Of a stretch of DNA of 64,000 nt, positions 7,307 through 17,801 are shown one piece after another. The notes beneath the pieces are model-generated. The model saw only the letters and a list, made by a program, of their open reading frames with translations. It did not search any database and was not told where the DNA came from. The first letter of the stretch is position 1; every line of letters starts with the position of its first letter. The DNA comes from Sedimenticola selenatireducens DSM 17993 (GTDB taxonomy: Bacteria; Pseudomonadota; Gammaproteobacteria; Chromatiales; Chromatiaceae). The DNA is taken from contig NZ_ATZE01000027.1 of assembly GCF_000428045.1 (NCBI RefSeq), positions 1-64,000 of the forward strand, read 5' to 3'. A program made the position numbers and the translations under genes.

Positions 7307-8977
7307 TTATCCGTGAACCCGCTCCACCATTTCCCTGGCGTGATTCAGGGTGTGTGGCGTGATCTCCACACCACCGAGCATGCGTGCAATCTCGCTTACC
7401 CGGGAATCTCCTTCCAGTTTGCCCAGGCTGGTGTGGGTCTCCTGGCCATTGGATCCCTTTTCAACCCGCAGGTGCTGATGTCCCTGGGATGCCACCTGGG
7501 GCAGATGGGTAACGCACAGCACCTGTTGGGTATTTCCCAGCTGGCGCAGCAGGCGTCCGACAATCTCCGCGATTCCGCCACCAATACCCACATCCACCTC
7601 ATCAAAGATCAGGGTGGGCACTTGGGTGCAGCTGGCCGTGGCGACCTGAATTGCCAGACTGATGCGTGACAGTTCACCGCCTGATGCCACCTTGGCGAGG
7701 GGTTTGGGCGGTTGCCCCGGATTGGCACTGACCAGAAATTCAATCTGATCGAGGCCATTTACCGAGGCCTTCGCTTCATCCAGCACCGTCACCTCCACCG
7801 CCAGCAGCCCGTTCGGCATGCCGAGTGAATGCATGCCCTCGGAGACCTGAGTGCCCAGTCGTCGGGCGGCAGCCTGACGTGAGTTGCTCAGGTCGTTCGC
7901 CTGGGTCAGATAGGCGTTCCAGAGTGTTTCAACCTTTTGTTTCAGGGTCTCCAGATGGGCATCGGCATGGTCCAGCTGATCCAGCTCCTGCTGCAGCTTA
8001 TTCAACAGTGACGGTATCTCCTCCGGTTTGCAGCGATATTTTCTCGCCAGGTCGTGGATCTCCTGCAGACGCTGGTCCAGATGGGCCAGACGAGCCGGGT
8101 CGAGTTCCAGGTTGTCGGCAAAATGACGGAGCGAGGAGAGAGCTTCACTGATCTGGATTCCGGCGCTGTCCAGCAGCTCGCAAGTGCTCTTCAGTCCGGG
8201 GTCTATCCCGGCTAGATCGATCAGTTCGCCATAAGCCCGATTGATGCGGGAGAGGGCAGCGGACTCCTCGTCGTCCAGCCAGCTCAAGGCGAAGTTGCAT
8301 CGTTCGATGATATTTCCAGCATTGCTGAGCAGCCCATGCTCCTGAAGCAGTTCATCGAGCTCGGTTTCCCCTAGGTTCAATGTGCCCAGCTCATTGATTT
8401 GATAACGTAGCAGGTCGATTCTGGCGGTTCGTTCTTCCACGCTGGCCTGCAGGGTGGTGAGTTGCTGCTCGGCTTCCCGCCAAGCCAGATAGCACTCGGC
8501 AGTCTCCCGGCAACGTTCAGCATGTCCCGCGAACTCATCCAGCAATTGCCGTTGGTGGTGACGTCTCAATAGTGACTGGTGGGCATGCTGGCCATGGATA
8601 TCCACCAGCTGGTTGCCCAGCTCCTGCAGGGATTTGAGCGGGGCGGGAGAACCATTGATGAAGGCGCGGGAACTGCCGTTGCACAGCAGTACACGGCGAA
8701 TGATGCACTGGCCGTCATTATCCAGGGCGTTCTCCTCCAGCCATTGATTGACCGAGGGAAGCCCCTCGGTGTCGAAAATGGCGGTGATCTCCGCACGGTC
8801 GCAATCGTTGCGGATCATGCCTGTATCGGCGCGATCTCCCAGCACCAGCCCCAGTGCGTCCACCAGGATCGATTTTCCAGCACCGGTCTCACCCGTCAAT
8901 ACTGTCATGCCCGGAAGCAACTCGACCTCCAGGGTACTGACGATGGCCAGGTCTTTGATGTTTATCTGTTGCAGCAT
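7307..8977 (-). CDS. recN: DNA repair protein RecN (SMC-like ATPase)
   Basis: RecN is an SMC-related ATPase that holds broken chromosomes together during RecA-dependent double-strand-break repair. The 556-residue protein starts MLQQINIKDLAIVSTLEVEL, with Walker A GETGAGKS at about residues 29-36, a central coiled coil (about 155-365), the ABC signature KVASGGELSRISLA, and Walker B TLIFDEVDVGIGG. The length matches the family (about 553). nadK lies immediately upstream on the same strand with a 6-base gap, so the two are probably one transcript. No LexA-box search was possible by eye with confidence. Confidence 0.97.
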   Translation of the reverse strand: MLQQINIKDLAIVSTLEVELLPGMTVLTGETGAGKSILVDALGLVLGDRADTGMIRNDCDRAEITAIFDTEGLPSVNQWLEENALDNDGQCIIRRVLLCNGSSRAFINGSPAPLKSLQELGNQLVDIHGQHAHQSLLRRHHQRQLLDEFAGHAERCRETAECYLAWREAEQQLTTLQASVEERTARIDLLRYQINELGTLNLGETELDELLQEHGLLSNAGNIIERCNFALSWLDDEESAALSRINRAYGELIDLAGIDPGLKSTCELLDSAGIQISEALSSLRHFADNLELDPARLAHLDQRLQEIHDLARKYRCKPEEIPSLLNKLQQELDQLDHADAHLETLKQKVETLWNAYLTQANDLSNSRQAAARRLGTQVSEGMHSLGMPNGLLAVEVTVLDEAKASVNGLDQIEFLVSANPGQPPKPLAKVASGGELSRISLAIQVATASCTQVPTLIFDEVDVGIGGGIAEIVGRLLRQLGNTQQVLCVTHLPQVASQGHQHLRVEKGSNGQETHTSLGKLEGDSRVSEIARMLGGVEITPHTLNHAREMVERVHG

Positions 8978-8983
8978 AGGAGA

Positions 8984-9871
8984 CTACTTGTCCTTGGAAA
9001 GGGTATTGTGTTCACTCCAGCCGAGTTTTGTTCTCAGGATATAAAAATGATCGTGATTGACCGGGTGTATCAGTCGTACCGGGTGGGCATGTTTGCGTAT
9101 GGTTACCCGGTCGCCCCGCAACGGCAGGCTGGTCTGGCCGTCACAGGTGATCCTGAGATGCACATTCTCGGAGGGGTCGCAGACGACAATCTCGATCTCG
9201 CTGTCGCCATCCACCACAAGTGGCCGGTTGCTGAGGGTGTGGGGACAGATTGGCACCAGTAACGTGGCATTCAGACCGGTATGCAGCAGCGGCCCTCCAC
9301 CAGAGAGGGCATAGGCGGTGGAGCCGGTAGGAGTGGAGATAATAATGCCGTCGGAGCGCTGCACATTGACAAAACTGCCATCGATATAGGTCTCGAATTC
9401 AATCATGCGAGCGATGTTCCACTTGTGTACTACCACGTCATTGAAGGCGGTGTAATGGACGCCATCGATTTCCGCGCTAAGCAGGAACCGCGACTCTTCC
9501 CGGAACTCGCCCGAGAATATCTGCTCCAGGGTAGTCAGCATCTCCCTGGGTGAGATATCCGCCAGAAAGCCGAGACGACCCAGGTTGATACCCAGCAAGG
9601 GCACTTCATAGTCGGCCAGGCTGCGGGCGGTGTGCAAGAGGGTGCCATCACCGCCAACCACAATGGCCAGATCCGACTCGGCGCCCAGATCATCCAGTGA
9701 AACCGCAATCATCTTGTGATTCGGAGTTCGGTTGGCGGTGCTCTCTTCCAGTAGCACCCGATGGCCCCGTTCCAGCAGAAAATGCCCCAGTTCGAGTACC
9801 GTCTCGCGAGGGGAGACGTCCCCGTGTTTACCGATCAGACCGATGGTATGGAATTTCTGTGGCATGGGCAT
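8984..9871 (-). CDS. nadK: NAD kinase
   Basis: This enzyme phosphorylates NAD to NADP using ATP (or polyphosphate) in the cytoplasm. The ligand-binding motifs are clear: GGDGTLLHTARSL in the N-terminal domain, and in the beta-sandwich domain TPTGSTAYALSGGGPLLH. The open frame begins at 9907, but the residues before MPMPQKFHTIGLIGK have no family counterpart; I chose the ATG at 9871 (295 residues; ATG 9865 is nearly equivalent). It is divergent from hrcA and followed by recN. Confidence 0.94.
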   Translation of the reverse strand: MPMPQKFHTIGLIGKHGDVSPRETVLELGHFLLERGHRVLLEESTANRTPNHKMIAVSLDDLGAESDLAIVVGGDGTLLHTARSLADYEVPLLGINLGRLGFLADISPREMLTTLEQIFSGEFREESRFLLSAEIDGVHYTAFNDVVVHKWNIARMIEFETYIDGSFVNVQRSDGIIISTPTGSTAYALSGGGPLLHTGLNATLLVPICPHTLSNRPLVVDGDSEIEIVVCDPSENVHLRITCDGQTSLPLRGDRVTIRKHAHPVRLIHPVNHDHFYILRTKLGWSEHNTLSKDK

Positions 9872-9970
9872 TTTCGTCTTATATTTAAACGCAGTTTCAG
9901 ACGCCAACTTATCATGGCGTCACTGACCAGCCAACCGATAGCGTGCGCTTTCCTGCCGTTGGATCGTTTC

Positions 9971-9999
9971 TTGACAGTGTCAGGTGTGAAAATGATAAT
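9971..9999 (+). promoter_or_regulatory. Sigma-70 promoter of hrcA
   Basis: TTGACA (9971-9976) is a perfect -35 box, separated by exactly 17 bp from GATAAT (9994-9999), a five-of-six -10 box. The predicted transcription start falls at about 10006, on the left edge of the CIRCE element, so bound HrcA would block initiation. Confidence 0.9.
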
Positions 10000-10006
10000 C
10001 CATCCG

Positions 10007-10033
10007 TTAGCACTCGATTATTAAGAGTGCTAA
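10007..10033 (+). promoter_or_regulatory. CIRCE operator (HrcA binding site)
   Basis: TTAGCACTC (10007-10015), a 9-base spacer, then GAGTGCTAA (10025-10033): a perfect match to the CIRCE inverted repeat. It lies between the -10 box and hrcA, so it gives autoregulated, GroEL-titrated heat-shock control of hrcA and anything co-transcribed with it. Confidence 0.98.
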
Positions 10034-10090
10034 CGGGCGGTTATCGGCGGCGGACCGGAAACGGTTACTCGGATACTACAGAGGTTGGTT

Positions 10091-11155
10091 GTGACAGTTA
10101 AAAAAGTGTCGAGTGAATTGTCGGTAAACGAACGTGCCCAGCATTTGCTGAAAGTACTAATTGAGCGCTATATCCAGGACGGCGAGCCAGTGGGCTCCCG
10201 CACCCTGTCCCGTGACTCCGGACTGGATCTGAGTCCCGCTACCATTCGCAATGTCATGGCGGATCTGGAGGATCTCGGGCTGGTTTCGTCACCCCACACG
10301 TCGGCGGGCAGGGTACCGACCGCCTCCGGCTACCGTATGTTTGTGGATACCCTGGTCACGCTGAAGCCGCTGGAAGCAGGCAAAATCAAGCAGCTTGAGA
10401 CGGGATTATACACTTCGGCTGATCCCAAAATACTGGTCGAGTCCGCCTCGAAGCTGCTCTCACGCCTGACCCACATGGCCGGATTGGTGATGATTCCGCG
10501 CCGCAAACAGCTTACTTTCAGGCAGATTGAATTTCTTCCGCTTTCCAGCAAGCGACTGCTGACCATCCTGGTGACTACCGAGGGTGAGGTACATAACCGG
10601 GTGATCGATGTTCGCAAGAGTTATACGGCGTCCCAACTGGTACAGTTTGCCAACATGCTGAATCAGCACTATTCGGGGCTCTCCATGGAAGATATGCATC
10701 AACGACTGGTGCGGGAGATGGAACAGGCGCGCAAGGACATGAATCAGATCATGGCGCAGGCGCTGGAGATGGCGGAGCAGGTAATCGATCCGGAGATCAG
10801 TGGTGATGATTATGTGATGGCCGGCCAGACCAATCTGATGGACTTTAATGATTTCTCACAGATGAACAAACTTCGTGAACTGTTCGATTCCTTCACGGAA
10901 AAGAATGAAATTCTCCACTTGCTCGACGGCTCCATGCTGGCCGAGGGCGTACAACTGTTTATTGGTGAGGAGTCCGGGTACAGGGCGCTGGACCAGTGTA
11001 GTCTGGTCACCGCACCCTACCAGGTGGACAGCAAGGTGGCCGGTGTTCTGGGGGTGGTGGGGCCGACCCGCATGGCGTATGACCGGGTGATACCGATTGT
11101 TGATATCACTGCCAAGCTGTTGAGCACCGCCATGCAGACGCGAAAAGAGAAATAA
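10091..11155 (+). CDS. hrcA: Heat-inducible transcription repressor HrcA
   Basis: HrcA is the repressor that binds CIRCE elements and is kept active by GroEL. The N-terminal winged helix contains YIQDGEPVGSRTLSRDSGLD and SPATIRNVMADLEDLGLVSS, then SPHTSAGRVPT; the C-terminal dimerisation and GAF-like part ends with LGVVGPTRMAYDRVIPIVD. The length is 354 residues, typical. An upstream in-frame TTG at 10085 exists, but GTG at 10091 is better placed after AGAGG (10080-10084). It sits at the head of the grpE-dnaK-dnaJ block. Confidence 0.96.
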   Translation: MTVKKVSSELSVNERAQHLLKVLIERYIQDGEPVGSRTLSRDSGLDLSPATIRNVMADLEDLGLVSSPHTSAGRVPTASGYRMFVDTLVTLKPLEAGKIKQLETGLYTSADPKILVESASKLLSRLTHMAGLVMIPRRKQLTFRQIEFLPLSSKRLLTILVTTEGEVHNRVIDVRKSYTASQLVQFANMLNQHYSGLSMEDMHQRLVREMEQARKDMNQIMAQALEMAEQVIDPEISGDDYVMAGQTNLMDFNDFSQMNKLRELFDSFTEKNEILHLLDGSMLAEGVQLFIGEESGYRALDQCSLVTAPYQVDSKVAGVLGVVGPTRMAYDRVIPIVDITAKLLSTAMQTRKEK

Positions 11156-11168
11156 TTGGCTGATATGG

Positions 11169-11197
11169 CTTGAAACCAGCCTATCCACCCCCCAGAT
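11169..11197 (+). promoter_or_regulatory. Sigma-32 heat-shock promoter before grpE
   Basis: CTTGAAA (11169-11175), 14 bases of spacer, then CCCCAGAT (11190-11197), against the sigma-32 (RpoH) consensus CTTGAAA-N11-16-CCCCATNT. It lies about 95 bases before the grpE start codon and just after the end of hrcA. Confidence 0.85.
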
Positions 11198-11290
11198 TGT
11201 GGGGATTATCAGGATCCCCTTTCAATCAGGTCGCCCATTTTGGCGGTCTGTTTGTTTTATTTTCAGACTTCAACAAGTTAGAGGAAACAG

Positions 11291-11896
11291 ATGAGCAAAG
11301 ATCAGGAACAGGTCAGTGATCAGGCGGTGATTGATGAGACGGCTGAAAACGGCGCCGAGGTTGATTCAGGCCAGGTGGAGTCCACAGCCGATGCGCAGAC
11401 CCCTGAAGAGTTGACCCTGCTGCTGGAAGACGCCCGGGCCAAGGCGGATGAGCACTGGGATCAATTGGTACGCACCCAGGCTCAGATGGATAATTTGCGT
11501 AAGCGGCAGGAACGGGAGCTGGAAAATGCGCATAAATACGCCCTGGAGCGCTTTGTCAACGAGCTGCTGCCGGTACGTGACAGCATGGAGATGGGGTTGG
11601 CGGCCGCGAATGATGAAAACGCCACCATTGATCACCTGCGTGAAGGTACCGCGCTTACCTTGAAACTGTTCTCCGATGTTATGGAGAAGTTCAATGTGGT
11701 GCAGATCAATCCCGAGGGTCAACCCTTTGATCCGGAGCTGCACCAGGCAATGAGCATGCAGCCGCGCAGTGATGTGCCCCCGAATACCGTGGTGATTGTG
11801 GTGCAGAAGGGATACACCCTGAACGGTCGTCTGGTACGGCCAGCCATGGTGATGGTCTCCCAGGCCGAACCCGGTCAGGTGGATGAACAGGCCTGA
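11291..11896 (+). CDS. grpE: Nucleotide exchange factor GrpE
   Basis: GrpE releases ADP from DnaK and so drives the chaperone cycle. The 201-residue protein has an acidic, disordered N-terminus, a long dimerising helix (about 45-110; WDQLVRTQAQMDNLRKRQER), and a beta domain ending in the family signature with VPPNTVVIVVQKGYTLNGRL followed by VRPAMVMVS. An AGAGGAAAC ribosome binding site precedes the ATG. Its own sigma-32 promoter lies upstream. Confidence 0.97.
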   Translation: MSKDQEQVSDQAVIDETAENGAEVDSGQVESTADAQTPEELTLLLEDARAKADEHWDQLVRTQAQMDNLRKRQERELENAHKYALERFVNELLPVRDSMEMGLAAANDENATIDHLREGTALTLKLFSDVMEKFNVVQINPEGQPFDPELHQAMSMQPRSDVPPNTVVIVVQKGYTLNGRLVRPAMVMVSQAEPGQVDEQA

Positions 11897-11897
11897 C

Positions 11898-11925
11898 CTT
11901 GAAAATCGAAGGGTTATCCCCATCT
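11898..11925 (+). promoter_or_regulatory. Sigma-32 heat-shock promoter before dnaK
   Basis: CTTGAAA (11898-11904), 13 bases of spacer, then CCCCATCT (11918-11925): an exact match to the RpoH consensus in both boxes. The -35 begins right after the grpE stop codon, and the predicted start is about 60 bases before dnaK. Confidence 0.93.
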
Positions 11926-11991
11926 GGAATAACAACCTTAAACAAGTACTTTTATATCTAACAACAGACAGTTAACCGGAGAGATCAAACA

Positions 11992-13929
11992 ATGGGAAAG
12001 ATCATCGGAATCGATCTGGGCACAACCAACTCCTGCGTGGCAGTGATGGATGGCGACAGCGCCCGTGTTATCGAGAACAGCGAAGGCGATCGCACAACCC
12101 CCTCCATCGTAGCCTACAACAGTGAAGGAGAGGTGTTGGTCGGCCAGTCTGCAAAACGTCAGGCGGTGACCAATCCCCAGAACACCCTGTTTGCGATCAA
12201 GCGTCTGATCGGCCGTCGCTTTGAAGACGACGTGGTTCAGCGTGATATCGAGATGGTCCCTTACAAGATTGTAAAGGCCGATAACGGTGATGCCTGGGTT
12301 GAGGCGAACGGCAAGAAGATGGCAGCGCCGGAAATCTCGGCAAAGATTCTTCAGAAAATGAAGAAAACCGCCGAGGATTATCTCGGTGAGGAGGTGACCG
12401 AGGCGGTTGTTACCGTACCTGCTTACTTCAACGATTCACAACGTCAGGCGACCAAGGATGCCGGCCGCATCGCCGGATTGGATGTCAAGCGTATCATCAA
12501 TGAGCCGACCGCAGCCGCACTGGCCTACGGCATGGACAAGAAGCGTGGCGACCAGAAGCTGGCGGTGTTCGATCTGGGCGGCGGTACCTTCGATATCTCC
12601 ATTATTGAAATTGCCGAAATCGACGGCGAACATCAGTTCGAGGTGCTCTCCACCAATGGTGATACCTTCCTGGGTGGTGAGGACTTCGACCTGCGCATTA
12701 TCGATTATCTGGTAGAGACCTTTAAGAAGGAGCAGGGATTCGACCTGCGCAATGACCCGCTGGCCCTGCAGCGTCTGAAAGAGGGCGCGGAAAAGGCCAA
12801 GATCGAGCTCTCCAATGGCCAGCAGACCGATATCAACCTGCCCTACATCACCGCAGACGCCTCGGGTCCGAAGCACCTGAACATCAAACTGACCCGCTCC
12901 AAGCTGGAAGCGCTGGTGGATGATCTGGTGAACCGTACCATCGCCCCCTGCCGCACGGCGCTGAATGATGCCGGCCTGAGCGCCTCCGAGATCGATGAGG
13001 TGATCCTGGTTGGTGGACAGACCCGTATGCCCAAGGTCCAGGCCATGGTTGAAGAGTTCTTCGGCAAGACCCCCCGGCGTGATGTCAACCCGGACGAGGC
13101 CGTTGCGATCGGTGCGGCCATTCAGGGCGGTGTCCTGGGTGGAGAGGTGAAGGATGTGCTGTTGCTGGACGTGACTCCCCTGTCGCTCGGTATCGAGACC
13201 ATGGGCGGTGTGATGACCAAACTGATCGAGAAGAACACCACTATCCCGACCAATGCCAGCCAGGTATTTTCGACTGCCGATGACAATCAGACTGCGGTAA
13301 CAGTACACGTGCTGCAGGGTGAGCGTGAGCAAGCGGGCGCCAACAAGTCGCTGGGTCGTTTCGATCTGACCGATATCCCACCGGCACCTCGGGGCATGCC
13401 GCAGATCGAGGTCAGCTTTGATATCGACGCCAACGGCATTCTCAATGTCTCCGCCAAGGACAAGGCGACCGGCAAGGAGCAATCGATTATTATCAAGGCA
13501 TCTTCCGGTCTGAGTGATGACGAAGTGGATCGGATGATCAAGGATGCCGAAGCGCACGCCGAAGAGGATCGCAAGTTCAATGAACTGGTCCAGGCGCGCA
13601 ACCAGGCGGATAACATGATTCACGCTATCCGCAAGTCGATGGAAGAGCTGGGTGAAGAGAAACTCGAAGCTGGCGAAAAGGAGTCCATCGAGTCTGCTAT
13701 CAAGGACCTGGAAGAGGCTATCAAGGGCGATAACAAGGATGCAATCGAGGCCAAGACCAAGACTCTGACCGAGGCTTCAGCCAAAATGGCAGAGCGGCTC
13801 TATGCCCAGAAGGGCGGTGACGAGGCCGCAGCCGGCGCAGCGGGAGCTGCTGATGCGAATGCCAAGTCCGCAGGCAAGGATGACGATGTGGTCGATGCCG
13901 AGTTCGAAGAGGTCAAAGAGGACAAGTAG
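11992..13929 (+). CDS. dnaK: Molecular chaperone DnaK (Hsp70)
   Basis: ATP-driven chaperone that binds unfolded hydrophobic peptides and, in proteobacteria, also titrates RpoH. The 645-residue protein opens with [20 protein letters not shown] and has the second phosphate loop [15 protein letters not shown], the adenosine motif [15 protein letters not shown], the interdomain linker [16 protein letters not shown], the substrate domain, and the conserved C-terminus ([15 protein letters not shown]). GGAGAGA precedes the ATG. It is driven by its own consensus sigma-32 promoter, and dnaJ follows. Confidence 0.99.
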   Translation: MGKIIGIDLGTTNSCVAVMDGDSARVIENSEGDRTTPSIVAYNSEGEVLVGQSAKRQAVTNPQNTLFAIKRLIGRRFEDDVVQRDIEMVPYKIVKADNGDAWVEANGKKMAAPEISAKILQKMKKTAEDYLGEEVTEAVVTVPAYFNDSQRQATKDAGRIAGLDVKRIINEPTAAALAYGMDKKRGDQKLAVFDLGGGTFDISIIEIAEIDGEHQFEVLSTNGDTFLGGEDFDLRIIDYLVETFKKEQGFDLRNDPLALQRLKEGAEKAKIELSNGQQTDINLPYITADASGPKHLNIKLTRSKLEALVDDLVNRTIAPCRTALNDAGLSASEIDEVILVGGQTRMPKVQAMVEEFFGKTPRRDVNPDEAVAIGAAIQGGVLGGEVKDVLLLDVTPLSLGIETMGGVMTKLIEKNTTIPTNASQVFSTADDNQTAVTVHVLQGEREQAGANKSLGRFDLTDIPPAPRGMPQIEVSFDIDANGILNVSAKDKATGKEQSIIIKASSGLSDDEVDRMIKDAEAHAEEDRKFNELVQARNQADNMIHAIRKSMEELGEEKLEAGEKESIESAIKDLEEAIKGDNKDAIEAKTKTLTEASAKMAERLYAQKGGDEAAAGAAGAADANAKSAGKDDDVVDAEFEEVKEDK

Positions 13930-14046
13930 CGGTGTTGAGTGACGGGTTACCCGTCTGATATTTCATAGCTGAGGCGCGTTGGTATGGGGGGGCTGGAAGG
14001 TCCCTGCATACCCTCGCGCTTTGGCGGTTTACAAAGTAGATCGAAT

Positions 14047-15180
14047 ATGTCGAAGCGTGACTTTTACGAAGTATTAGGTGTCAGTAAGAACGCCAGTGAA
14101 GCCGAGATCAAAAAGGCCTATCGGCGACTCGCCATGAAACACCACCCGGATCGCAACTCCGGTGATCAGAGTGCGGATTCGGAGAAGCGGTTCAAAGAGG
14201 CCAAGGAGGCCTACGAAGTCCTTTCAGACGCCCAGAAACGTGCCGCCTACGATCAGTTTGGACACGCCGGTGTGGATAACTCCATGGGCGGGGGCTACGG
14301 GCATGGCGCCGGAGGAAACTTCAGCGATATCTTTGGCGATGTGTTCGGCGATATCTTTGGCGGTCGGGGTGGCGGTTCACGGGTGCATCGTGGCGCCGAC
14401 CTCCGCTACAACCTGCAGCTCTCCCTGGAAGATGCCGTGGCCGGTACCTCGGTCAAGATTCGCGTGCCCACCATGGTCAAGTGTAATCCCTGCAATGGCA
14501 GCGGCGCCAAGAAGGGCACCAAGCCCAAGACCTGCAGCACCTGTGCCGGCCATGGCCAGGTCAGGATGCAGCAGGGCTTCTTCTCGGTACAGCAGACCTG
14601 CCCGACCTGTCGCGGCAAGGGGTCGGTTATCGAGTCCCCTTGTCCGGCCTGTCACGGGGCCGGTCGGATTCAGGAGCACAAGACGCTTTCAGTGAAGGTG
14701 CCGCCCGGGGTTGATACCGGGGACCGGATCCGGCTTTCCGGCGAAGGCGAGGCGGGCGAGAGCGGCGGTCCTGCAGGTGATCTCTACGTGCAGATCTCGG
14801 TCAAGCCGCATGAGATCTTTACCCGTGAAGAGAACCATCTGTTCTGTGAGGTTCCCATCAGTTTTGTCAGTGCCGCCCTGGGGGGCGAGCTTGAAGTGCC
14901 CACGTTGAATGGAAAGGTCGTGCTGAAGATTCCTGCGGGCACCCAGTCGGGCAAGATGTTCCGGATGCGCGGAAAGGGAGTCAAGCCGGTACGTGGAGGT
15001 CCCGTTGGCGATCTGCTGTGCAAGGTAATGGTGGAGACACCGGTCAACTTGACCGAACACCAGAAGGAACTGTTGCGTCAACTGGATGAAACCATGAAAG
15101 ATGCCGGCGGCAAGCACAGCCCGCACTCCACAGGATGGATGGACGGCGTAAAGAAGTTTTTTGAGAGCATGGGTTTTTAA
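14047..15180 (+). CDS. dnaJ: Co-chaperone DnaJ (Hsp40, type I)
   Basis: DnaJ delivers substrates to DnaK and stimulates its ATPase. The 377-residue sequence has the J domain with the HPD motif at 33-35, a Gly/Phe-rich linker (about 75-115), four zinc-binding CxxCxGxG repeats ([32 protein letters not shown]) and the C-terminal substrate domains. The frame is open from 13984, but homology begins at [12 protein letters not shown], so 14047 is the start. No obvious RBS precedes it. The 117 bases after dnaK show no clear terminator, so it may be co-transcribed. Confidence 0.98.
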   Translation: MSKRDFYEVLGVSKNASEAEIKKAYRRLAMKHHPDRNSGDQSADSEKRFKEAKEAYEVLSDAQKRAAYDQFGHAGVDNSMGGGYGHGAGGNFSDIFGDVFGDIFGGRGGGSRVHRGADLRYNLQLSLEDAVAGTSVKIRVPTMVKCNPCNGSGAKKGTKPKTCSTCAGHGQVRMQQGFFSVQQTCPTCRGKGSVIESPCPACHGAGRIQEHKTLSVKVPPGVDTGDRIRLSGEGEAGESGGPAGDLYVQISVKPHEIFTREENHLFCEVPISFVSAALGGELEVPTLNGKVVLKIPAGTQSGKMFRMRGKGVKPVRGGPVGDLLCKVMVETPVNLTEHQKELLRQLDETMKDAGGKHSPHSTGWMDGVKKFFESMGF

Positions 15181-16041
<861 letters not shown>

Positions 16042-16078
16042 ACGGGTTGCCCGGCGGAATCTGGCTGGAGGATTGGCG

Positions 16079-16549
16079 ATGATGCTGGGCCGGTTAGGTA
16101 CGCTGCTCCTGTTGCTCCTACTCATCACCGCATGCAGCAATGGTGAAAAGACCCCCGAAGAACAGATACGCGAACTGCTCGATACGGGTGAGCAGGCAGT
16201 TGAGTCCCGCTCGCTTTCTGCGGTGTCGCCACTCCTGTCAGCCACTTATAGTGGCGGTGCCGGCCGCAACAAGCAGGCGATCATGCGCCTGTTGGCCGGT
16301 TATTTTGTGGCCCACCAATCGATCCATCTGCTGACCCAGGTGAGCCGTCTCGAACTGATCGGGGAACAGCGGGCGGAGGTGACACTCTTCGTCGCCGTGG
16401 CGGGGCAACCCTTCAGCGGTGTATCTCAACTGCTTTCCATGCGCGCTGACCTGATTCGGCTGGATCTGACGCTGGCTGCTGAACAAGGTGAGTGGCAAGT
16501 GCAGTCCGGTGAATGGAGACGGGCAGAAAAACGCGACTTTCTTGAATAA
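16079..16549 (+). CDS. Small lipoprotein of unknown function
   Basis: The 156-residue product has a very hydrophobic signal peptide and lipobox LLITAC (Cys19 counted from the first ATG), so it should be a lipoprotein. The mature part is about 137 residues, begins with an acidic helix (TPEEQIRELLDTGEQAVESR) and continues with alternating helices and beta strands, ending with a basic GEWRRAEKRDFLE tail. The pattern is reminiscent of NTF2-like folds, but I do not recognise a family. ATG 16079 follows TGGAGG at a good distance; the longer frame starting at 16022 overlaps dapB and is less likely. Confidence 0.75.
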   Translation: MMLGRLGTLLLLLLLITACSNGEKTPEEQIRELLDTGEQAVESRSLSAVSPLLSATYSGGAGRNKQAIMRLLAGYFVAHQSIHLLTQVSRLELIGEQRAEVTLFVAVAGQPFSGVSQLLSMRADLIRLDLTLAAEQGEWQVQSGEWRRAEKRDFLE

Positions 16550-16627
16550 GGCGTTGATCCTTACTCTGTTGGCACAGTTACTGCTGATTACATGGTCATT
16601 CCATACAGCGCAAGCCAGGAGTGATAT

Positions 16628-17755
16628 GTGAATAGCGCGATGCCAGGTTCAAATATGCTTCCCTCTTTACTGCCTTCTTCGGCAGGAAATGGTCGTTCAA
16701 GCCTATCGGGTACAACGGCAAGTGATGGAAATGTCATTGATTTCAAAAGGATTATCAATGGGGAGCTAATGACGCCCGAAGGTATGGCCAAGCTTCAGGA
16801 TATGTTGCCCCCCGATCAGTTGAGCCAGCTTGAGGCACTGCTTGAAAACGGCAATGGTTTGCCGTTTTCGGCAGATATTGCCGATCCCGCCAATGCACTG
16901 AGCAATCCTTCTCTGCTGCAGTGGATGCTTCAACTGACAGGAGCGGAGGGTGTTGGGGAGGAGATCGCCGCCACGCTCGGTGTGCAATCGACACCGGGCG
17001 TCGCTTTAACCGCGGCAGACCTGCGCGCCGCGCTGCTGCGTCAGGGTGCTGGTGGGAATTCGGTGAATGTCGAGACTGGACAAGGGAGTCGACCAGTAAA
17101 TCCAGCGGATGCCCAGACGGCGTTACTGCTGACAAAAGGCGAGATCACTAACGATACTGTTGGTGTTAAACCGAGCTTGTTTACGGGGGATCTGCCGGCC
17201 GGGGTATTAAATGGTAATGGCGTGGCCACAGCGACACCGTTGAGCGCAGTGGTTTCGGGGCTCGAGCAGATATCGACCCAACGATCCGAGGTATATACAC
17301 CCCCGGCCATTTCGGTTCCCGTCGGAGAGAAGGGTTGGGATAATGTGCTCAGTAACCGGGTTATGTGGATGGTAGGGAGTCAGATGCAGCAGGCGTCGCT
17401 GCATGTCACACCGCGCCACCTTGGTCCTGTCGATATCCAGGTCTCAATCCAGAATGATCAGACCAACATCAGTTTCCTGACGAACAACGCGGCGGTCAAA
17501 GAGGCTCTCGAATCGGCGATTCCGCGTCTGCGTGAAATGTTTGCCGATAACAACATGCAGCTGGTCAATGTGGATGTGGCGCAGCGTGATGCCGGGGAGC
17601 AGAAGAACGGTATGGATCTGTTCCAGCAGGCGGGTGCCGGCGGTGGGGGTAATTTTACCGCCAACGGGCAACGGGGAGGTGATGCCGACAGTTCGGAGGA
17701 GCTCGGCCCGGTCCGCGTCGTGACATCCAGTGGCCTTGTCGATGACTACGCATGA
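16628..17755 (+). CDS. FliK-like flagellar hook-length control protein
   Basis: FliK is secreted through the flagellar export apparatus and sets hook length by switching export specificity. Here the first 230 or so residues are low-complexity, Gly/Thr/Ala-rich, as in FliK. The C-terminal domain (about 235-330) is the conserved Flg_hook fold: SNRVMWMVGSQMQQASLHVT, PRHLGPVDIQVSI, then a NNAAVKEALESAIPRLREM helix. The tail is Gly-rich. GTG at 16628 follows CAGGAGTG. No flagellar genes lie around it, which is unusual; it may serve a second or dispersed flagellar locus. Confidence 0.8.
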   Translation: MNSAMPGSNMLPSLLPSSAGNGRSSLSGTTASDGNVIDFKRIINGELMTPEGMAKLQDMLPPDQLSQLEALLENGNGLPFSADIADPANALSNPSLLQWMLQLTGAEGVGEEIAATLGVQSTPGVALTAADLRAALLRQGAGGNSVNVETGQGSRPVNPADAQTALLLTKGEITNDTVGVKPSLFTGDLPAGVLNGNGVATATPLSAVVSGLEQISTQRSEVYTPPAISVPVGEKGWDNVLSNRVMWMVGSQMQQASLHVTPRHLGPVDIQVSIQNDQTNISFLTNNAAVKEALESAIPRLREMFADNNMQLVNVDVAQRDAGEQKNGMDLFQQAGAGGGGNFTANGQRGGDADSSEELGPVRVVTSSGLVDDYA

Positions 17756-17769
17756 ATGATCATGCCTGG

Positions 17770-17801
17770 CCAAGGTTGCGGGCGACAGCCCGCAACCTTG
17801 G
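17770..17801 (+). terminator. Strong hairpin after the fliK-like gene, possible terminator
   Basis: A perfect 14-bp stem (CCAAGGTTGCGGGC, 17770-17783; GCCCGCAACCTTGG, 17788-17801) with a GACA loop, 14 bases after the stop codon. Only TCTTT follows at a distance, so it is not a canonical intrinsic terminator, but it should at least protect or pause the transcript. Confidence 0.65.

Noticed and set aside
12436-13623. 395-codon ORF antisense to dnaK
   Set aside because: Codon bias of the highly expressed dnaK leaves the opposite strand open; no RBS and no homology pattern, while the sense product is certain.
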